Origin: Powellomyces hirtus
Taxonomy: Eukaryota; Chytridiomycota; Chytridiomycetes; Spizellomycetales; Powellomycetaceae
Reading direction: 5' to 3'
DNA: 64,000 bases
Assembly (NCBI GenBank): GCA_025526995.1
Contig: JAHLKG010000001.1
Coordinates: 186,001 to 250,000, forward strand
The translations under genes were made by a program, and so were the position numbers. Numbering within the stretch: the stretch's first letter is position 1; each line of letters starts with the position of its first letter. Below the pieces are notes generated by a model, which made no database searches, had not been told where the DNA came from, and worked only from the letters and a program-made list of their open reading frames with translations. Below, piece after piece: positions 46,078 to 58,194 of this stretch.

Positions 46078-48452
46078 ATGTCCCGATCTCGCCCATATCG
46101 ACGCCTTTGCCCTCCTCATTTGGAGCAGGTCATTGAGAAAGCTCTCGAGTCCCAGTTTTACATAGTTCAGGAACTTGGACCTATGGCGATGGTTATCAAA
46201 GATCAGCAGCAGCAACAACAGCAGCAGCCGCAAGGGACAGAGACCTCGCCCGAAGCTTACACCACATGCGACAAGCTCAAAGTGGGGCTTGGATCCCAAC
46301 AGAGCTGTACATGTGCGTCTTTCTTGAGAGACAGAGAGCTGTGCGTGCACATTGTATGAAGACATTGCTCATTTTCGTTTGGCAATCATGGACGCTCATA
46401 TCGGCGGATGACATAGATGTGGGTGATGCAAAAAGTCTTTCGCATCCCGCGCGACAGTGAGATTCTATATCAGCAATCTTTGGTGGAAAGAGAAATCTCT
46501 GAACTGCTTAGTTCGCGGAAAAACAACGTATGTCATTGCGCATACGATATTAACGTCTTCCTGGAATTAACTCTTATTCTGTGCCTTCAGCGCGCAAAAG
46601 TAAAGAGTACTTGTAGTGCGCAGGTACCGGGACAAAGTTCCCTCGCGAAGGACAACAGCATTGAGCCACGTCCCATAGAAGAAGGAGACGTTTGGTGAGT
46701 TTTTGTCCCTTGTCGCGATGATCTTGCCATCATACTGACTTTCTTACAGTCCAATATGTCAGGAGGACCTTGTCTCGGCCGATGCCCCTTTGACTTACTG
46801 CAAGAAGAGTTGTGGAAATCACATGCACGTCAAATGTGTGCGTGTACTCATGGACCATCAAAGTCGTAACTTGGGGCTGGAGCAAGTCAAGTGTCCAGTA
46901 AGTGTGCACTATCCCATCGCGCTGCAATTTCATCGAACTTACCCGTACTGTTTAAGCTCTGCCGCAAAGACCTAGGGTCGGTTGAAAATCTGAAGAGGCA
47001 GCTGGATGGCGACAAAGATGCGAAAGAGAAAGAGAAGCGTCGAAAACGCCGAGTTGCAATCCATAAAGGTGCGGAGGTACAGGGATCCGCGCGTGGGCAT
47101 CTCCCTTGTCTCAATGAAGGCTCCTCAAGGCAAGGCATGTCAGGAATGCAAAGCCTCGCCAATTACGGGAAAATGCCACAAGTGAGTTTGCTTGTTATGA
47201 CTACCGTACCTGGGTAAATCCTCACTGTCTCTGCTAGGTGCAGCGTTTGCAAGGTAAACCGAAAAGTCTTGATCACACATGACACCCAAGCTAATAACAA
47301 TACAGGGCCTTCATCTCTGCGACAAATGTTTCGCTGAAGGTGCTCATAGCGATCACGCCTTTACACATCGATCACGCCCGTCTTCTCCACATCAGCCTTC
47401 ACCACGGAGAGTTGCGCCAACATTTCCACCGGCTGTTCTTGCCAGCATGCAAGGTCGGGAGCTTGAGGCAAAAGATTATGAAGTACTCTTAACTCTCGAC
47501 TCTCCGACTATCAACCAAGGAGACCTGCCACTGCATGTCGTCAATAGATTTCCGACGGAAAGGGCAATGGGTCGGCGGTGGGTGGGATCAGATTGCCACG
47601 TTTGCATGAAAAGAATTGAGACTGGCGACACTGTGCGGACGATTCCATGTCGACACGGTTTCCATAGATCCTGCATCGGTGAGTGGGTGGTATGTTGGCG
47701 CGAGATCACAGCATTAGCTAAGAATCGATGGAATAGACCGATGGCTTCTGCAAAGCAGAACCACTTGTCCTGAGTGTGGCCTTCCGGCATATTCTTCCCT
47801 GGCGGAAGACGCGGGCGATGAAGGCAGCACCGAAGGAGCAACTCAGATAGAGCTGAATCGCAAGCAATATCGAGCAAACTCGTACTCTCTCGAGCCCGAC
47901 CCTCGCGCGAAACCGAAGAAGAAGGAGAAAGCTCGTCGGAAATCCACTGGCGGGAAAATCTTACTGGGGCGATTGGGCAAGGGATCAGCTGAGACATCAG
48001 ATCCTCAGCTTGATGCGCTTTCAGGATTTTTATCAGTGTCCGGCAATGGCTGTGATCATCACGAGAACTCACAGATTACCTTGCCACAAACAAAGTCCAG
48101 AATCATGAACAAAGGTCCGGGGGTGAAGTGCAGTGCCTCGACTCCAATGCGAGCTTTCGGAACAGATAAGCGGGCTCAAAGCCATGCCTTTCTCGGCAGT
48201 CTTCCGAAGCCCGCTGATGCTGAAAAGAGAAGAGGAAGCAGTCTGTCGTTACCACATATACATGTTACTGGGCGTCAAGGAATATGTGTGGCCCCGCAAA
48301 GTCTTCATCAAAGCGCATCTGTTGAACCGCATCTAGGCAGGCTGCTACATCGACCCCCACAAGTGCTGTCAAAATGGACTTCGCGACCATGTCCTGGAAC
48401 AATCTCGTTGGATGATTTGATGACAACCAGAAGCATGTATCTCAATGTATAG
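46078..48452 (+). CDS. ZSWIM2: ZSWIM2-like E3 ubiquitin ligase (SWIM, RING, ZZ, RING)
   Basis: Nine exons: 46078-46353, 46417-46527, 46591-46694, 46750-46897, 46957-47076, 47120-47181, 47238-47253, 47306-47678, 47737-48452; 641 aa (human 633). Four zinc modules appear in the ZSWIM2 order: SWIM at 77-91 (CTCASF ... CVHI), RING at about 164-217 (CPICQEDL ... CPLCRKD), ZZ at about 260-290 (CQECKASP, CHKCSVCK, LHLCDKCF) and a second RING at about 374-418 (CHVCMKRI, CRHGFHRSCIDRWL, CPECG). A poly-Gln run (CAG repeat) sits at about 43-50. The tail is basic and Ser-rich. Animal ZSWIM2 (MEX) is a testis ligase acting in germ-cell death. The 16-nt exon is needed to complete the ZZ cysteines. Confidence 0.82.
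46204..46231 (+). repeat. CAG/CAA repeat encoding poly-Gln
   Basis: A mixed CAG/CAA run within exon 1 of the ZSWIM2-like gene encodes eight consecutive Gln before a Pro-Gln pair. Confidence 0.8.
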
Positions 48453-48525
48453 ATATTTATCAAATATGAACAAAACGGGCTATGGGTTGTCACAAATAAA
48501 CTCGTGTCATGAAGAGAGGACACGC

Positions 48526-50881
48526 TTATACGCCTCCCTTGGTTATTCCTCGCAGGAGAGTCTGGACCATGGCTTCGTTCTGCGAGCGCTGAGTTTAGCA
48601 TGAACTCCATGGAGTTCGGCAATTTGGACGCATGTATACATACCTGTATGATTGCCGCTTTGGCCGTACTAATTTGGTCAAGCTATGATGGATAATTTAG
48701 AACAAGGTGGCCGGAATGTTTAACGCCACGGGATTCGCACCTGTTCTTCGATTGCCGCTTCCACTGACTTCAGTTGTGACTCGTATGGAGCAGCATCTTC
48801 CTTTGTGATGCTGAACAACAATTGAGTTTGAACCGTTAGTGTATCAAAGCAGAAAAGTAATCGAGATGCTTACCGTAGCTCTTCATTGAGCAGGTTCCTA
48901 TACTTCTGATGCTCAACGCGCCACATGTCGAGTTCCCGATTCATGCTATCGACATCTTCTTGCATGTAATCCATGGTTTTCCCCAGCGGATTAGTGCTTC
49001 GCGTCAGAGCCTGGATCCATTCTCGCAAAGCCTCGATCTTTTGCGTCAAGCAGAGCTGAAGTTATTCTCACGATGCAGAGGCAGCATTGCTGTAGCTGAC
49101 CCACCTCCTTCTTGCCACCGGATTTATCCTTCCCGGCTTTTGCCTTTTCTTTGCTTTCATCGCCCTCTCTGGTCCCTTCGAGATCTTGCTTCGTTTGCAG
49201 GATTGTGCGGACAAGTCCACCTAAATTTGTCATTGACGATCAGGTTTCGCGGAAAGCCTCTTCGAGAATGACATCTTGACATACCATGTTTTTCGTCTGC
49301 GAGAGGCCCGCTTTCACCGGCTGAGGCCTAAGGCTGATTTTAGTACTGTAGATAATTTCCGGAGGTCAGTACTGACGTACCACAGGCTCAGAATTCTCGG
49401 TATCATGCGTGATGACGACAAAGTCATCTTCGTCATCTTGCTTGCCATCCTGAAATATTATCGGGACGTTTCTTAAGTGCAGAAGAAAAAGTGAGTATTG
49501 CTGGTGCCACATGACGTAAGACAAGCAATTGTGTCTACTTTGGCACTTCTTCCAGGGCCACTTCAGGAGCTCTTTGACGAGGCGGGGCCGGCCGTGCACT
49601 GGCTGGGCGCATGCGTCTGGCAGTAGTAGACATCTTTGCCTGGCGGTCATCGAGATCTGCATTGATTCCACGCTGCGAGGGCTCCTCTGGTACTGCTGAT
49701 ATTTCCCATTAGTCAGTTGTCCCAAACCGTAGTCGTACAATATTGCTGGGCATACCAGGTTCTTCTGCGGCGAGGGTTGCAGGAAAAGGTGCCGGTGCAG
49801 GAACGGGAGGAGGTTTGCCTACATCTATGTTCCGCTCTGGTGGAGGTGCAGACACTTTCTGGACGCTCGGCGGTGACACTACTGGTGGTGCTTCAGCAGG
49901 AGGTTGCGGTGCCGGTGCAGCAGCTGTTTGTGATGGAGCCGCAGAAGAAGTGGACGGAGGCATCGGTGCTGGTGCTGGTGATGGAGCGGATTCATGTTCC
50001 GGTTCCCGTTTGGCGTGCTGTACAGGAGGCTGAGGATCTGGTTCCGCGGCGGTTACTTTCGCAGCAGCCTGGGGTTCCGGAGTCGGCTCCTGTTCTCTGC
50101 CCTTTTTTGCCGCTAACGCCGGTGAGTCCAAAGAAAGCTCTGACTTTCCTTTTCGCAAATCGGCTGCGCTTCCTGCTGCACTAAAAAGATGACTTGTATC
50201 AAAACGCATGTTATGAATGTGACAAACACTGGTCTAACAAACCTTGATTTGCCGGATTTTGTACCACTTTTGGAACTCCGCCGCTTCTCCTGATGTTCGC
50301 CGGCAAGAATCCGCTTTACGGCGTCAGCGCTGTCCACCTGCGTACAGAGCATTGCTCAGATTTCGGGTTCGCATCTCGTGGAATCAACCAGAATCGTTGC
50401 CTACTTTTTTGATAACGGCTTTTCCCAGTATCTGCAACAAGAAGTTGGTCTCTTCCGGTTCCAACCCCGCCACAATCTTCAGCGGATTGGCTTTGATTTC
50501 AACTCCCGTTGCGATGCCTGGTTCGTAAGATGCAATTAGCCCCAAACCAACAGGCAAACCAAATATAAATCACTCACCGACACAGTCGATGATTTTTGTC
50601 AGGTACGTAATTTTAGCCTCTTTTTCCTGAATTGTTGCTGGTTGAGAAGGCGTCACTCATATTTCTCGCCGTTGACAAAGTACCTTCACATTTTCCGAAT
50701 TCATTTCATTTTCGTCATACAATCCTTTAGCAAATTCTGTTGTACTAATGATTTCGGAAAAGAGATCATGCAGATAACGAAATGGCGGTTTGGAAAGAAG
50801 CTTTGGGGTCAATGGTGGCTTTTTGATTATTCGGCCAAGAATGTCGGCTGTCTTCTTAACAGACTCGTCCAGGGTTGCCAT
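48526..50881 (-). CDS. IFT54: intraflagellar transport protein 54 (TRAF3IP1)
   Basis: Thirteen exons: 50881-50684, 50626-50578, 50517-50405, 50337-50243, 50180-49756, 49692-49539, 49471-49381, 49327-49285, 49220-49105, 49037-48874, 48810-48741, 48682-48644, 48588-48526; 539 aa. IFT54 is an IFT-B subunit needed to build cilia and flagella. The N-terminal CH-like domain is clear: [20 protein letters not shown], then [20 protein letters not shown] and [15 protein letters not shown] Pro/Ala-rich linker and [10 protein letters not shown] follow. The C-terminal coiled coil begins [18 protein letters not shown] and includes [15 protein letters not shown]. An acceptor at 49693/49696 is a NAGNAG site that could add one Ala. 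This gene is direct evidence of a flagellum. Confidence 0.93.
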
Positions 50882-51701
50882 TTTTCGGAGTCTGTGGCCC
50901 AGAAGAAGAAACCCAAGCAAGAAGTTGTAAGTAACGTCTATAGTGCAAATGCAAAGCTGAACCGTCGCTCACCTTTGGAAAGCAATATGGGAAAAAGTAT
51001 GGTCATTCCAATTGGTGAAAATCTCGGACACCTCTGCTTATCCCACCAAAAGAACGCGTACCCTGCGCCACTCCTTGCGAAACGGACCGTTCTGCCGCCA
51101 ACGCCCTCTTCTGGAAAATAAATTTGGTAATTGATGCTACTGATATGATGGAAGCTACAACAACGCATAGGCAGCTAGCCAGTGACAGGAAAATCTTGAA
51201 TATGGTGTGCGGTGGTCGAATCAGCTTGTCTAAATTTCATGTTGAAACCCTTCTTCCAGACAGCTGTGGCAATAAAGTTCTCAATTATCTCGCTACAAAG
51301 GATGTCTTCTCATTCTTATTCTGGGAATCTGGCGTAATGCGAGCAGAGGCAGGCGTATCCCTTCAGATGACCATGCTCCGCATGGACTAAACAACAAAAA
51401 ACGTATGCCTTGTACCCTTGAACGCTGTCTGTTCTTTTGCAAATTCTCAAGAACAACCCTCCCCCCCAACCATTGGAGTGCTCATCGTTATTGCCTTTGC
51501 TCCACGTTACTCGAACAAAAGGGTCTGCCTTGTCAGGTCGTCACGCTGTGAGGCAAGAACACGTAAGTAAGCGATCGCGTCACGTGTACAAGCAGAATGT
51601 AATCTTACAGGGGCATCGAGTATGGCCTGCGAATCTTCATCTGCTACTGTCACCTGGAAAATAATCTTACCAACAAGCTCTTCAAGCGCTCAGAAGTGTC
51701 G
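50882..51701. promoter_or_regulatory. divergent region between IFT54 and RanBP3-like gene
   Basis: Gap of 820 bp. A plausible 5' UTR intron of the RanBP3-like gene lies at 51566-51610 (GTAAGT...TTACAG). Frames of about 75-90 codons occur on both strands near 51124-51390 and 50938-51168 but show no recognisable domain. A C8 tract occurs near 51460. Confidence 0.35.
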
Positions 51702-53749
51702 ATGAAAGAAGATATGACGGAGGAAGACAGTGCAGCAAGCGCGCCTCTCAGCCAGGTCTCTGTGAGCAATTTCGAGGTACAGTCTCGCTGCAAGCTTCCA
51801 GGAAGTGTCGAGACGGCTGTTCAATTCCTTTCTGCAGCCAACCGCCAAAAGAAAGGCTGACGAGCAACAGACGAGTGGCTCTCAAACACCGTCCATTGAA
51901 AGCAATGAATCTGGTAGGATTGGAAACAGACAAGTTATACGAGGATCTTGGTTGCTAAGTCATTTTTGTAGACGATGATTCGAAGCGAGTCTCTGGCGCA
52001 CCTAAAAGAAAGCGCGTGCAAAGTACTGAGGACGGGCAGTTTTCTCTTGAATCGCAAGGGAGTGCACCCAAACGCTCTCGATCACCTGCATCTTTGAATC
52101 GAGACGACGATGTAAGGACACTGCAAATCTTTTGCTTTTTGAGGATTTTGTTTCACAGGTTTTGCTTGCAGGCGAGCAGTATTAGTTCTCTCGCTTCCGT
52201 CGATTCCATGGACCACAATGGTACTCGAAAAAATGTCCCTGAGGACAATGGTACTGAAGACAAGGGTACTGACGAAGCGAAGACGACGGGAGAGAAGTCT
52301 TCCACGACCACGACCACGACCCCGACGTCATCTCAACCGAAACTCGAGCCCGATGTTCCAGCGAAAGCGTCTGAAGGCGCACCCCCCTCCGTCAAAGTGG
52401 CGCCGTCAAATCCATTCTTGAAAGCATCGCAGAGCACAACAACGTCATGGGATGAGTTGGTGGAAGACGACGAGGAAATTAAACCGAAAGTAGAGGCAAT
52501 CAAGTCATCCACTGTTGCTCCAAAGTTTGGTGCGCCAACATTCGGCATACCGCAGTCATCTCTTGGGTTTAAGGGGTCTTCGCTGGGCACTGGCAGCTGG
52601 TCTAGTTGGAAAGATGCCGGGAAAGTAGCCACTCCGGCGCCAAGCAAAACAACCCCTCCTTCGGGGAACTCGCCCACAGCACCCAGCAAAGTCACGGTAA
52701 GAAACACATCACATTTTGTCAATGGTAATTTATCTAAGACATATCTTGTTGCAGAATACGTCTTTTTCTACTCCACAGAAGAAGGACGTGGGAGGCGGCT
52801 ATGTCTTTGGCGCGTCCTTGACTGGTTCTCGATTTTCTCAATTTGCCTCGGCAGGAAGTTCCCCTTTTGCCGCTGCAGCAACCAAAGGCACCACCTCCAC
52901 AACGCCTCCTACTCTCGCTTCAACCAACACGTCGAGCGAGGCAGTCAAGGCGCCCACCGATACCGGATCGTCAGTCACATTTGAGTCCCTGCTGGTCACG
53001 CCACATAAGAATCCCTTCACTAAGCTCAAGATGAGCGATGAGCCGTCAGCAACACCGAAAGGCCCACTTATGACTCGACTGAAACTGGACATGTCGGCTC
53101 GTCAAGGTATTGTTGCAAACCAGGTGAAAAGCAAATTTTTTGCTTTCACGCCTAATGCATGATTGTAGACACCACAGGGGAAGAAAACGAGAGACATCTA
53201 TTTCAGGTAAGCATTTGAGTAGACTCCCCTCACTCATTGCCAGGGTATTTAAAAAGTTGATTGCGTTATAGAAACGTGGAAAGCTCTTTGAATGGGTTAC
53301 AGAAGGCGATGGTTCGCGATGGGCAGAGCGTGGAAGGGGTATGGTTTCAGTCAATGTGGATGTGAAAGATCCCACTCAGGGTCGCGTGCGTAAGTATTCA
53401 AAGCATGTACGCGTTATCTTACAAAACTTGAACTGAACCGATTTTCCTGCCAGTCATGCGAGCGGATGCAACTTTGCGGTTGATACTCAACAGCAGAATC
53501 AGCAACGTTTTCAAAATAAAGGTTACAACGGAGAATGACAAATATGTTGAGTTCCTCACGTTTCCACTGGAGAAGAAGGAACTGACGAAGTTTTTGATCC
53601 AGGTAAGGTCGATGTCGAGACTTTTTATGGGCCATCATTTCTAGCAACTAATATGCCGCTCACAGTTCAAGGACAATACAATGTCTTCCGAATTTGAATC
53701 TAAAGTACGGAAAATATCAGAGGGGGTGACAGCCGAGTCCAGTGATTAA
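51702..53749 (+). CDS. RanBP3/Yrb2-like Ran-binding protein
   Basis: Nine exons: 51702-51776, 51838-51913, 51972-52111, 52172-52696, 52755-53106, 53169-53206, 53272-53389, 53454-53602, 53666-53749; 518 aa. The N-terminus is acidic then basic with nuclear localisation motifs (TAKRKAD, PKRKRV). The middle is Ser/Thr/Pro-rich with scattered Phe-Gly (KFGAP, PTFGIP, YVFGASL). The last 130 residues form a Ran-binding domain: DTTGEENERHLFQKRGKLFEW, WAERGRGMVSVNV, then LMRADATLRLILN. This is the RanBP3/Yrb2/Hba1 layout, a cofactor of CRM1-dependent nuclear export. NUP50 is an alternative with the same domain, but its N-terminal motif is missing. Confidence 0.82.
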
Positions 53750-53924
53750 GATGTGCGTTGATGCGCCCACGTAGGCGGTAGGATATAAATTATACGTAGG
53801 GGTCACGTCACTATTAGATAGCAATCACGATAGTGCACAATAACCAGGGCTCGTTTTTGAGTAAATCTATTTGATCAATTGTCAGTGAGGGTGAGGGCGT
53901 AACGGAGAATGGGGTATTATTGAT

Positions 53925-54718
53925 TTAATGATGGTGGTGCTCCTGCTGGAAACGCAGACCGCAGTATCCACATGATTCCGGTTCATTTCGGTCCTGTGCA
54001 CCGCAAGAAGAGGATCGATCAGCGACCAAGGCTGGAGCGGCGACTACAACACAAGCCAACTCACCAAGTTGATGTATACTTTCGGGTGACCCAAGGCACC
54101 ACCTCCTATCAATGCACAAGGACCAGCAACGGCTTAGCTCTGGTCCGCTCCACGTTCACAGAGAAAGATCCCATTTACCTCCGTCGCATGCAACGCGGCG
54201 AGCCGACACCATCTTTACTGGTACTTGGGCGATCAGTTCCTGCGCTGATAGTGGGTTGGGCTACGAGACAGCATAGAGGGATGGATTAGCGACATGGAGC
54301 AAGATTCGAAGAGAAATGCGTAGCAAAACCCAAGAAAGTTGCCCCCCCCCCAGTGAATACTGCTTGAATCGGAGCCGTTTTTTTCAGCCCAAGACATGAC
54401 ACCCCCACCACACTGGAGTGGCCTTTTGAACAGGTAGTCCTCCTAGATTCCCCACATCGCTTCAAAAGCTATGTCCAAGGCCATCCATTTCGTATCTCTC
54501 GGATTTTATACCTGCAGGTCAAAATCAGTCTGTTCAAATCGGGCACCGGTCATGGCAACAGCCTTCTTCTGCTGGTGCTCGCTCCATACGGTGGCTCGGT
54601 TGGCAGCTTGTGGGACGACTTTGCTGCTGGTGGCAACTGCGACGTTGGACATTAGGCGTGTTGCCACTGAGACAGATCGCGCAGCTCGCGGAACAAGAGT
54701 GCGGGTAGCGGAGAGCAT
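53925..54718 (-). CDS. NDUFS6: NADH dehydrogenase (complex I) subunit NDUFS6
   Basis: Four exons: 54718-54512, 54260-54179, 54105-54065, 53993-53925; 132 aa. It is a zinc-binding accessory subunit of the complex I peripheral arm, needed for late assembly. A mitochondrial presequence (LSATRTLVPRAARS) is followed by RFEQTDFDLQPNPLSAQELI, as in fungal orthologues, then ACDGGGGALGHPKVYINLD with the zinc-ligand Cys and His, and the CGYCGLRF Cys pair close to a His-rich end. The first intron is 251 bp, long for this window, and includes a C10 run. Presence shows the organism keeps complex I. Confidence 0.93.
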
Positions 54719-55097
54719 GTTTGGGGCGACGTTGAGAGGTTGATAAGGTCGACAGTTTGTTCTAAGATTTTGCTCAAACGTTGGTGAACTCGGCTTGAGA
54801 TTGCTCGCAGCGACGATCGACGAGTCCGTAGCACGTGACCCCGTAGCTGAATCAGCATAAAACGCTAACTGGAACGGGAATCCGCCGCTGGTTTCGACGC
54901 GTCGTGGTTCTGCAAGTTCCAACTTTCCCACGCTGCCATTGAACAGCGGGGTGCAACCTATCTCCGTCTATCCGGCTACTGTGAGCAACAGGATATTTTT
55001 TAAGGTGATTGTCGCTGCTTTAGAGGGTCACCTGAGATCTGCACCGGCCTGACTTTGGTGGCGGCAGCGTGCCTTCTACTGATGCAACAACACAGTA
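54719..55097. promoter_or_regulatory. divergent promoter region upstream of NDUFS6 and a possible REC114-like gene
   Basis: Gap of 379 bp. A minus-strand frame extends the NDUFS6 first exon upstream (to 54931) but the presequence start at 54718 fits better. No defined site recognised. Confidence 0.35.
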
Positions 55098-56293
55098 ATG
55101 CAAGTCTCGAACTTTCCCACACCAACCCCGCAGAGCTGCCATTCATGGAAGATCGAAAAGTACTCAAGACTCTATCCTGACTCGGGAGGGGCGCCTAATG
55201 CTGCCACAGGCTGGGTCTTCCTCGCGGACAAGCCCATGAAAGTGGAAATCGTGGAAAGCGGAAGCGCTGCAGCGACACTGCATGTGTCCGTAGCTGCTGG
55301 AAACCCGGTCACATTGGTATTCCTACCTCAGCTTTGCACAGTTTTAAGTTTAGCATAATTAACATTGGCATTTAGGAATTGCAAGACCTCTCTGCGCCAG
55401 GACAGCGCGTCTCCGGTCTCACCGTCTTACAAAAAGGCCTGGTCATTTACGCGCGATACCAGGCTCAAAACAACACCATGCGACGATTTCAGCTCAAGTT
55501 TGCCACCGATGAGGAACGAAGCTCGTTTACCATAGTCTTGTCGCGCTTCATTGCGGTGAGACCGTTAACGAAACCAGCAACCTCGTATAACTCGCACAAT
55601 GGGACGCTTGGCACACCACCTTCTGCTCAGTCTCAGAGAAAGCCCATGTTACCGAACATAGAAGGGCTGCGTCTCCCAACTCCCGTTTCTCCGCATACAC
55701 CCGGGTCCGGCGTTTGTCCTGCGATCACAACGGATCGGCGTGCGACGTCCTTTGATTGTTCGCAATCGTCGTGCATGGCTGATATGAGTTGTCAGCCTGC
55801 TTCAGAAAAGCCTATCAAGATGCTTTTCCATAGTTCGCAGAGTGTGAGCAATGCTTTCCTTACGGATTCACCCGCGGCTTCCCAAACACCAGCCTCTATT
55901 ACCCAACCGCCCGATAATGCTATGACTCAGGATAGCTTTGCGTTTGGAGGCCAGGGACAACAGTCCTCTTGCTCTTCGAATGAGTCGTCGCTGCAGAAAC
56001 CCGTGGATCCGATCGTATCTCCCACATCAAATCAACCGGCACTTCCACACATAGTCCCCTCAACATCATCAGAGGAGCCCTCTTGTGAAGCAGCAAATGG
56101 CACCTTGGAGAAGATATCCGGAAACCGCAATTCGATTGTGCTGGACTTTTTGACTGATGCAGGACTTTGTACACTATTACGCAGGGTGATGAAAGGACCC
56201 GAATTCCGGTCTCTTTTAAGTAGGACGGACTTTGACAGTCTTCAAAAGGAGATGGCAATCTATTACAACGTACTCGAGCGAAAGAAAGCCTGA
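55098..56293 (+). CDS. possible REC114/Rec7-like meiotic recombination protein
   Basis: Two exons, 55098-55316 and 55376-56293, phase 0; 378 aa. The N-terminal 140 residues look like a PH-type fold: SCHSWKIEKYSRLYPDS, GWVFLADKPMKVEIVE, the GLTVLQKGLVIYARY strand pair, then RRFQLKFATDEERSSFTIVL. The order W-x-x-x-x-Y ... hydrophobic strands ... R-x-F-x-x-x-F resembles REC114. The middle 160 residues are disordered (Ser/Pro/Gln). The C-terminal 50 (LLRRVMKGPEFRSLLSRTDF) form a short helical segment, and REC114 also has a conserved C-terminal helix bundle that binds MEI4. REC114 promotes SPO11 double-strand breaks. This is a fold-level guess, not a close match. Confidence 0.4.
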
Positions 56294-56526
56294 TTGTAAC
56301 GGTGCTAGCATGTTAAGCACTAGTCTAGAAAGAGGGGTGTGGTGTTGGGAATAAACGATCCTTTGCTATAGAGCTGTTTATCTCATGGGATTGGAGCCAG
56401 CTGCGCATTGCTTACGTGTTCATCGCGCCCTCCGAGTCTCCGGCCATCTTTTATCCCTCAACACTTTGTCGTCTTCCAATTGCAGAACCGAATCTTGAGT
56501 TTTTTCTCTGGCAAGACGAAGAGACC

Positions 56527-58194
56527 ATGTCTATTGCCCATAGCAACGGTACCGCGGGCCGGGTCCTTTCTATTCAGTCTCACGTTGTGCACGGCTACGT
56601 TGGTAAGAAGAAGAAGGAAACGCTAGAGCACCGCAATTGCCACCATTGACACTGGGGTGAGCTTTGACTTTAACCTCTCCCCTCTCCCCGGAACCATAGG
56701 AAATAAAGCTGCAACCTTCCCGCTGCAATGCCTCGGATACGATGTTGACCCGATCAACGCCGTTCATTTTTCCAACCACAGCGGTCAGTGTCCACATTCT
56801 CCGACCGCTCGGTGAAAAATATGAGCAGCGCAACAAACCCACCAACACGGACGAATGCCATGTGTGCTAGGGTACCCGTCGATGCACGGCACACGGTTGA
56901 CGCCCCCCGAGTTTGCGGAGATTGCGCGCGGGTTGGCTGTGAACGGGATCGTCGGGGAGTATTCGCATCTTTTGACTGGTATGTGCCAAACACCCCCGCT
57001 TTCAAAAAAACGTGACGCAAAACCGGTTTTTCCCTGATTCGGGATTGAATCGTAAGGATACGTCGGCCAAGCGCAGACTCTGAGCGCGGTTCCGGCACTG
57101 CTGCACGATCTGCGGGCCGCTAATCCCGCTCTCTTATACCGTAAGGACCCAAAAAAAGCACCTACTACGCTCTACCCCACATGCTGGTTGGGATCGGGGG
57201 CTGACCAATTGATCCCTTTTTTATTTTGTTGTTTGCGCGCGCGGGGGGTGGTGTCTTTTTGACCCAGTTCTTGATCCTGTGATGGGCGATAACGGCAAAC
57301 TGTATGTCCCCGCGGACGTTCTCCCCGTCTACCGCGACCTGCTGTGTCCGGTCGCGGACGTGATGACGCCAAACGGATTTGAGGCGGGGTGAGTTCTGTT
57401 TATCATATCGATCTTGTTCCAGTTTGAGTTGCAGGATGTGTGGGTTGCGATCAACCCTCCCCCCCATAATAAATGACTCAACGCTTTTGCACATGCGCCG
57501 CCCCAGTCTTTTAGCCGGCACATCGATCACCAATAAGGCCACGCTCCAGCACGCTCTGCAAGCTCTCCACGCACTGGGTCCTTCCCTGGTGATCATCACC
57601 TCGACGCCACTATCCGATTTTGCTGCTGCTGCTGCTGCTGGTGCCGCACCGCCGACGACGACCGCGGCGGCAGACACGGAAACAAACTACCTGGTGGCAT
57701 CGCACCCGCCATCTCAAACGCGCTTTGCCATTCCGTTTACGAAACGGCCGGGATTCTTTACGGGGACGGGGGACCTCTTTGCGGCCCTCGTTCTCGCGTT
57801 TCTGGACGCGCGCCGGGTGCGCGCTGCTGCTGCTGCTGACGGTGAAACAAGACCTCCATCGCCCACTCCATCACCGACGACTACTACAGCACCTCCGTCA
57901 GGCCCATTGACGGCCCACATCCGAGTGGTCTGTGTGGCTGCGTTGACCTGCATGTCGCATGTGCTCGATGAGACGGCTGCTGCGACTGCGGCAAAACAGC
58001 AGGCGCGCCACTCATCAGTGGTGGTTTCACACCCCGACCCCCAGGGTGATTGCACGACGCCCGCGTTCATGCGCAGCCATGAGCTGGCCATCGTGCAGAG
58101 TAGACGGTGGTTCGTCAAGGACGTTGCTGCTGCGGCTGCTGCTGCGCGCGATTCAGCATCGACAGCTCGGACGTTCACCGTGATCGACTTTTGA
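56527..58194 (+). CDS. BUD16: pyridoxal kinase
   Basis: Six exons: 56527-56602, 56700-56783, 56871-56978, 57057-57140, 57268-57388, 57507-58194; 386 aa (usual 310-320). It phosphorylates pyridoxal, pyridoxine and pyridoxamine to the vitamin B6 coenzyme forms. Seen: [18 protein letters not shown] at the start, the substrate pocket [45 protein letters not shown], and the catalytic [18 protein letters not shown]. Two low-complexity insertions account for the extra length: an Ala run after SDFAAA from a GCT repeat, and an Ala/Thr/Pro stretch after VRAAAAADG. Three introns are phase 1. Confidence 0.93.
57621..57641 (+). repeat. GCT repeat encoding poly-Ala in pyridoxal kinase
   Basis: Six or more GCT units in exon 6 encode an Ala run in a surface loop of pyridoxal kinase; a second GCT run lies near 57826-57838. 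Confidence 0.8.

Noticed and set aside
52016..52984. 322-codon frame in the RanBP3-like gene read as one exon
   Set aside because: It contains two GT-AG introns; translating them destroys the Phe-Gly region and fails to reach the Ran-binding domain.
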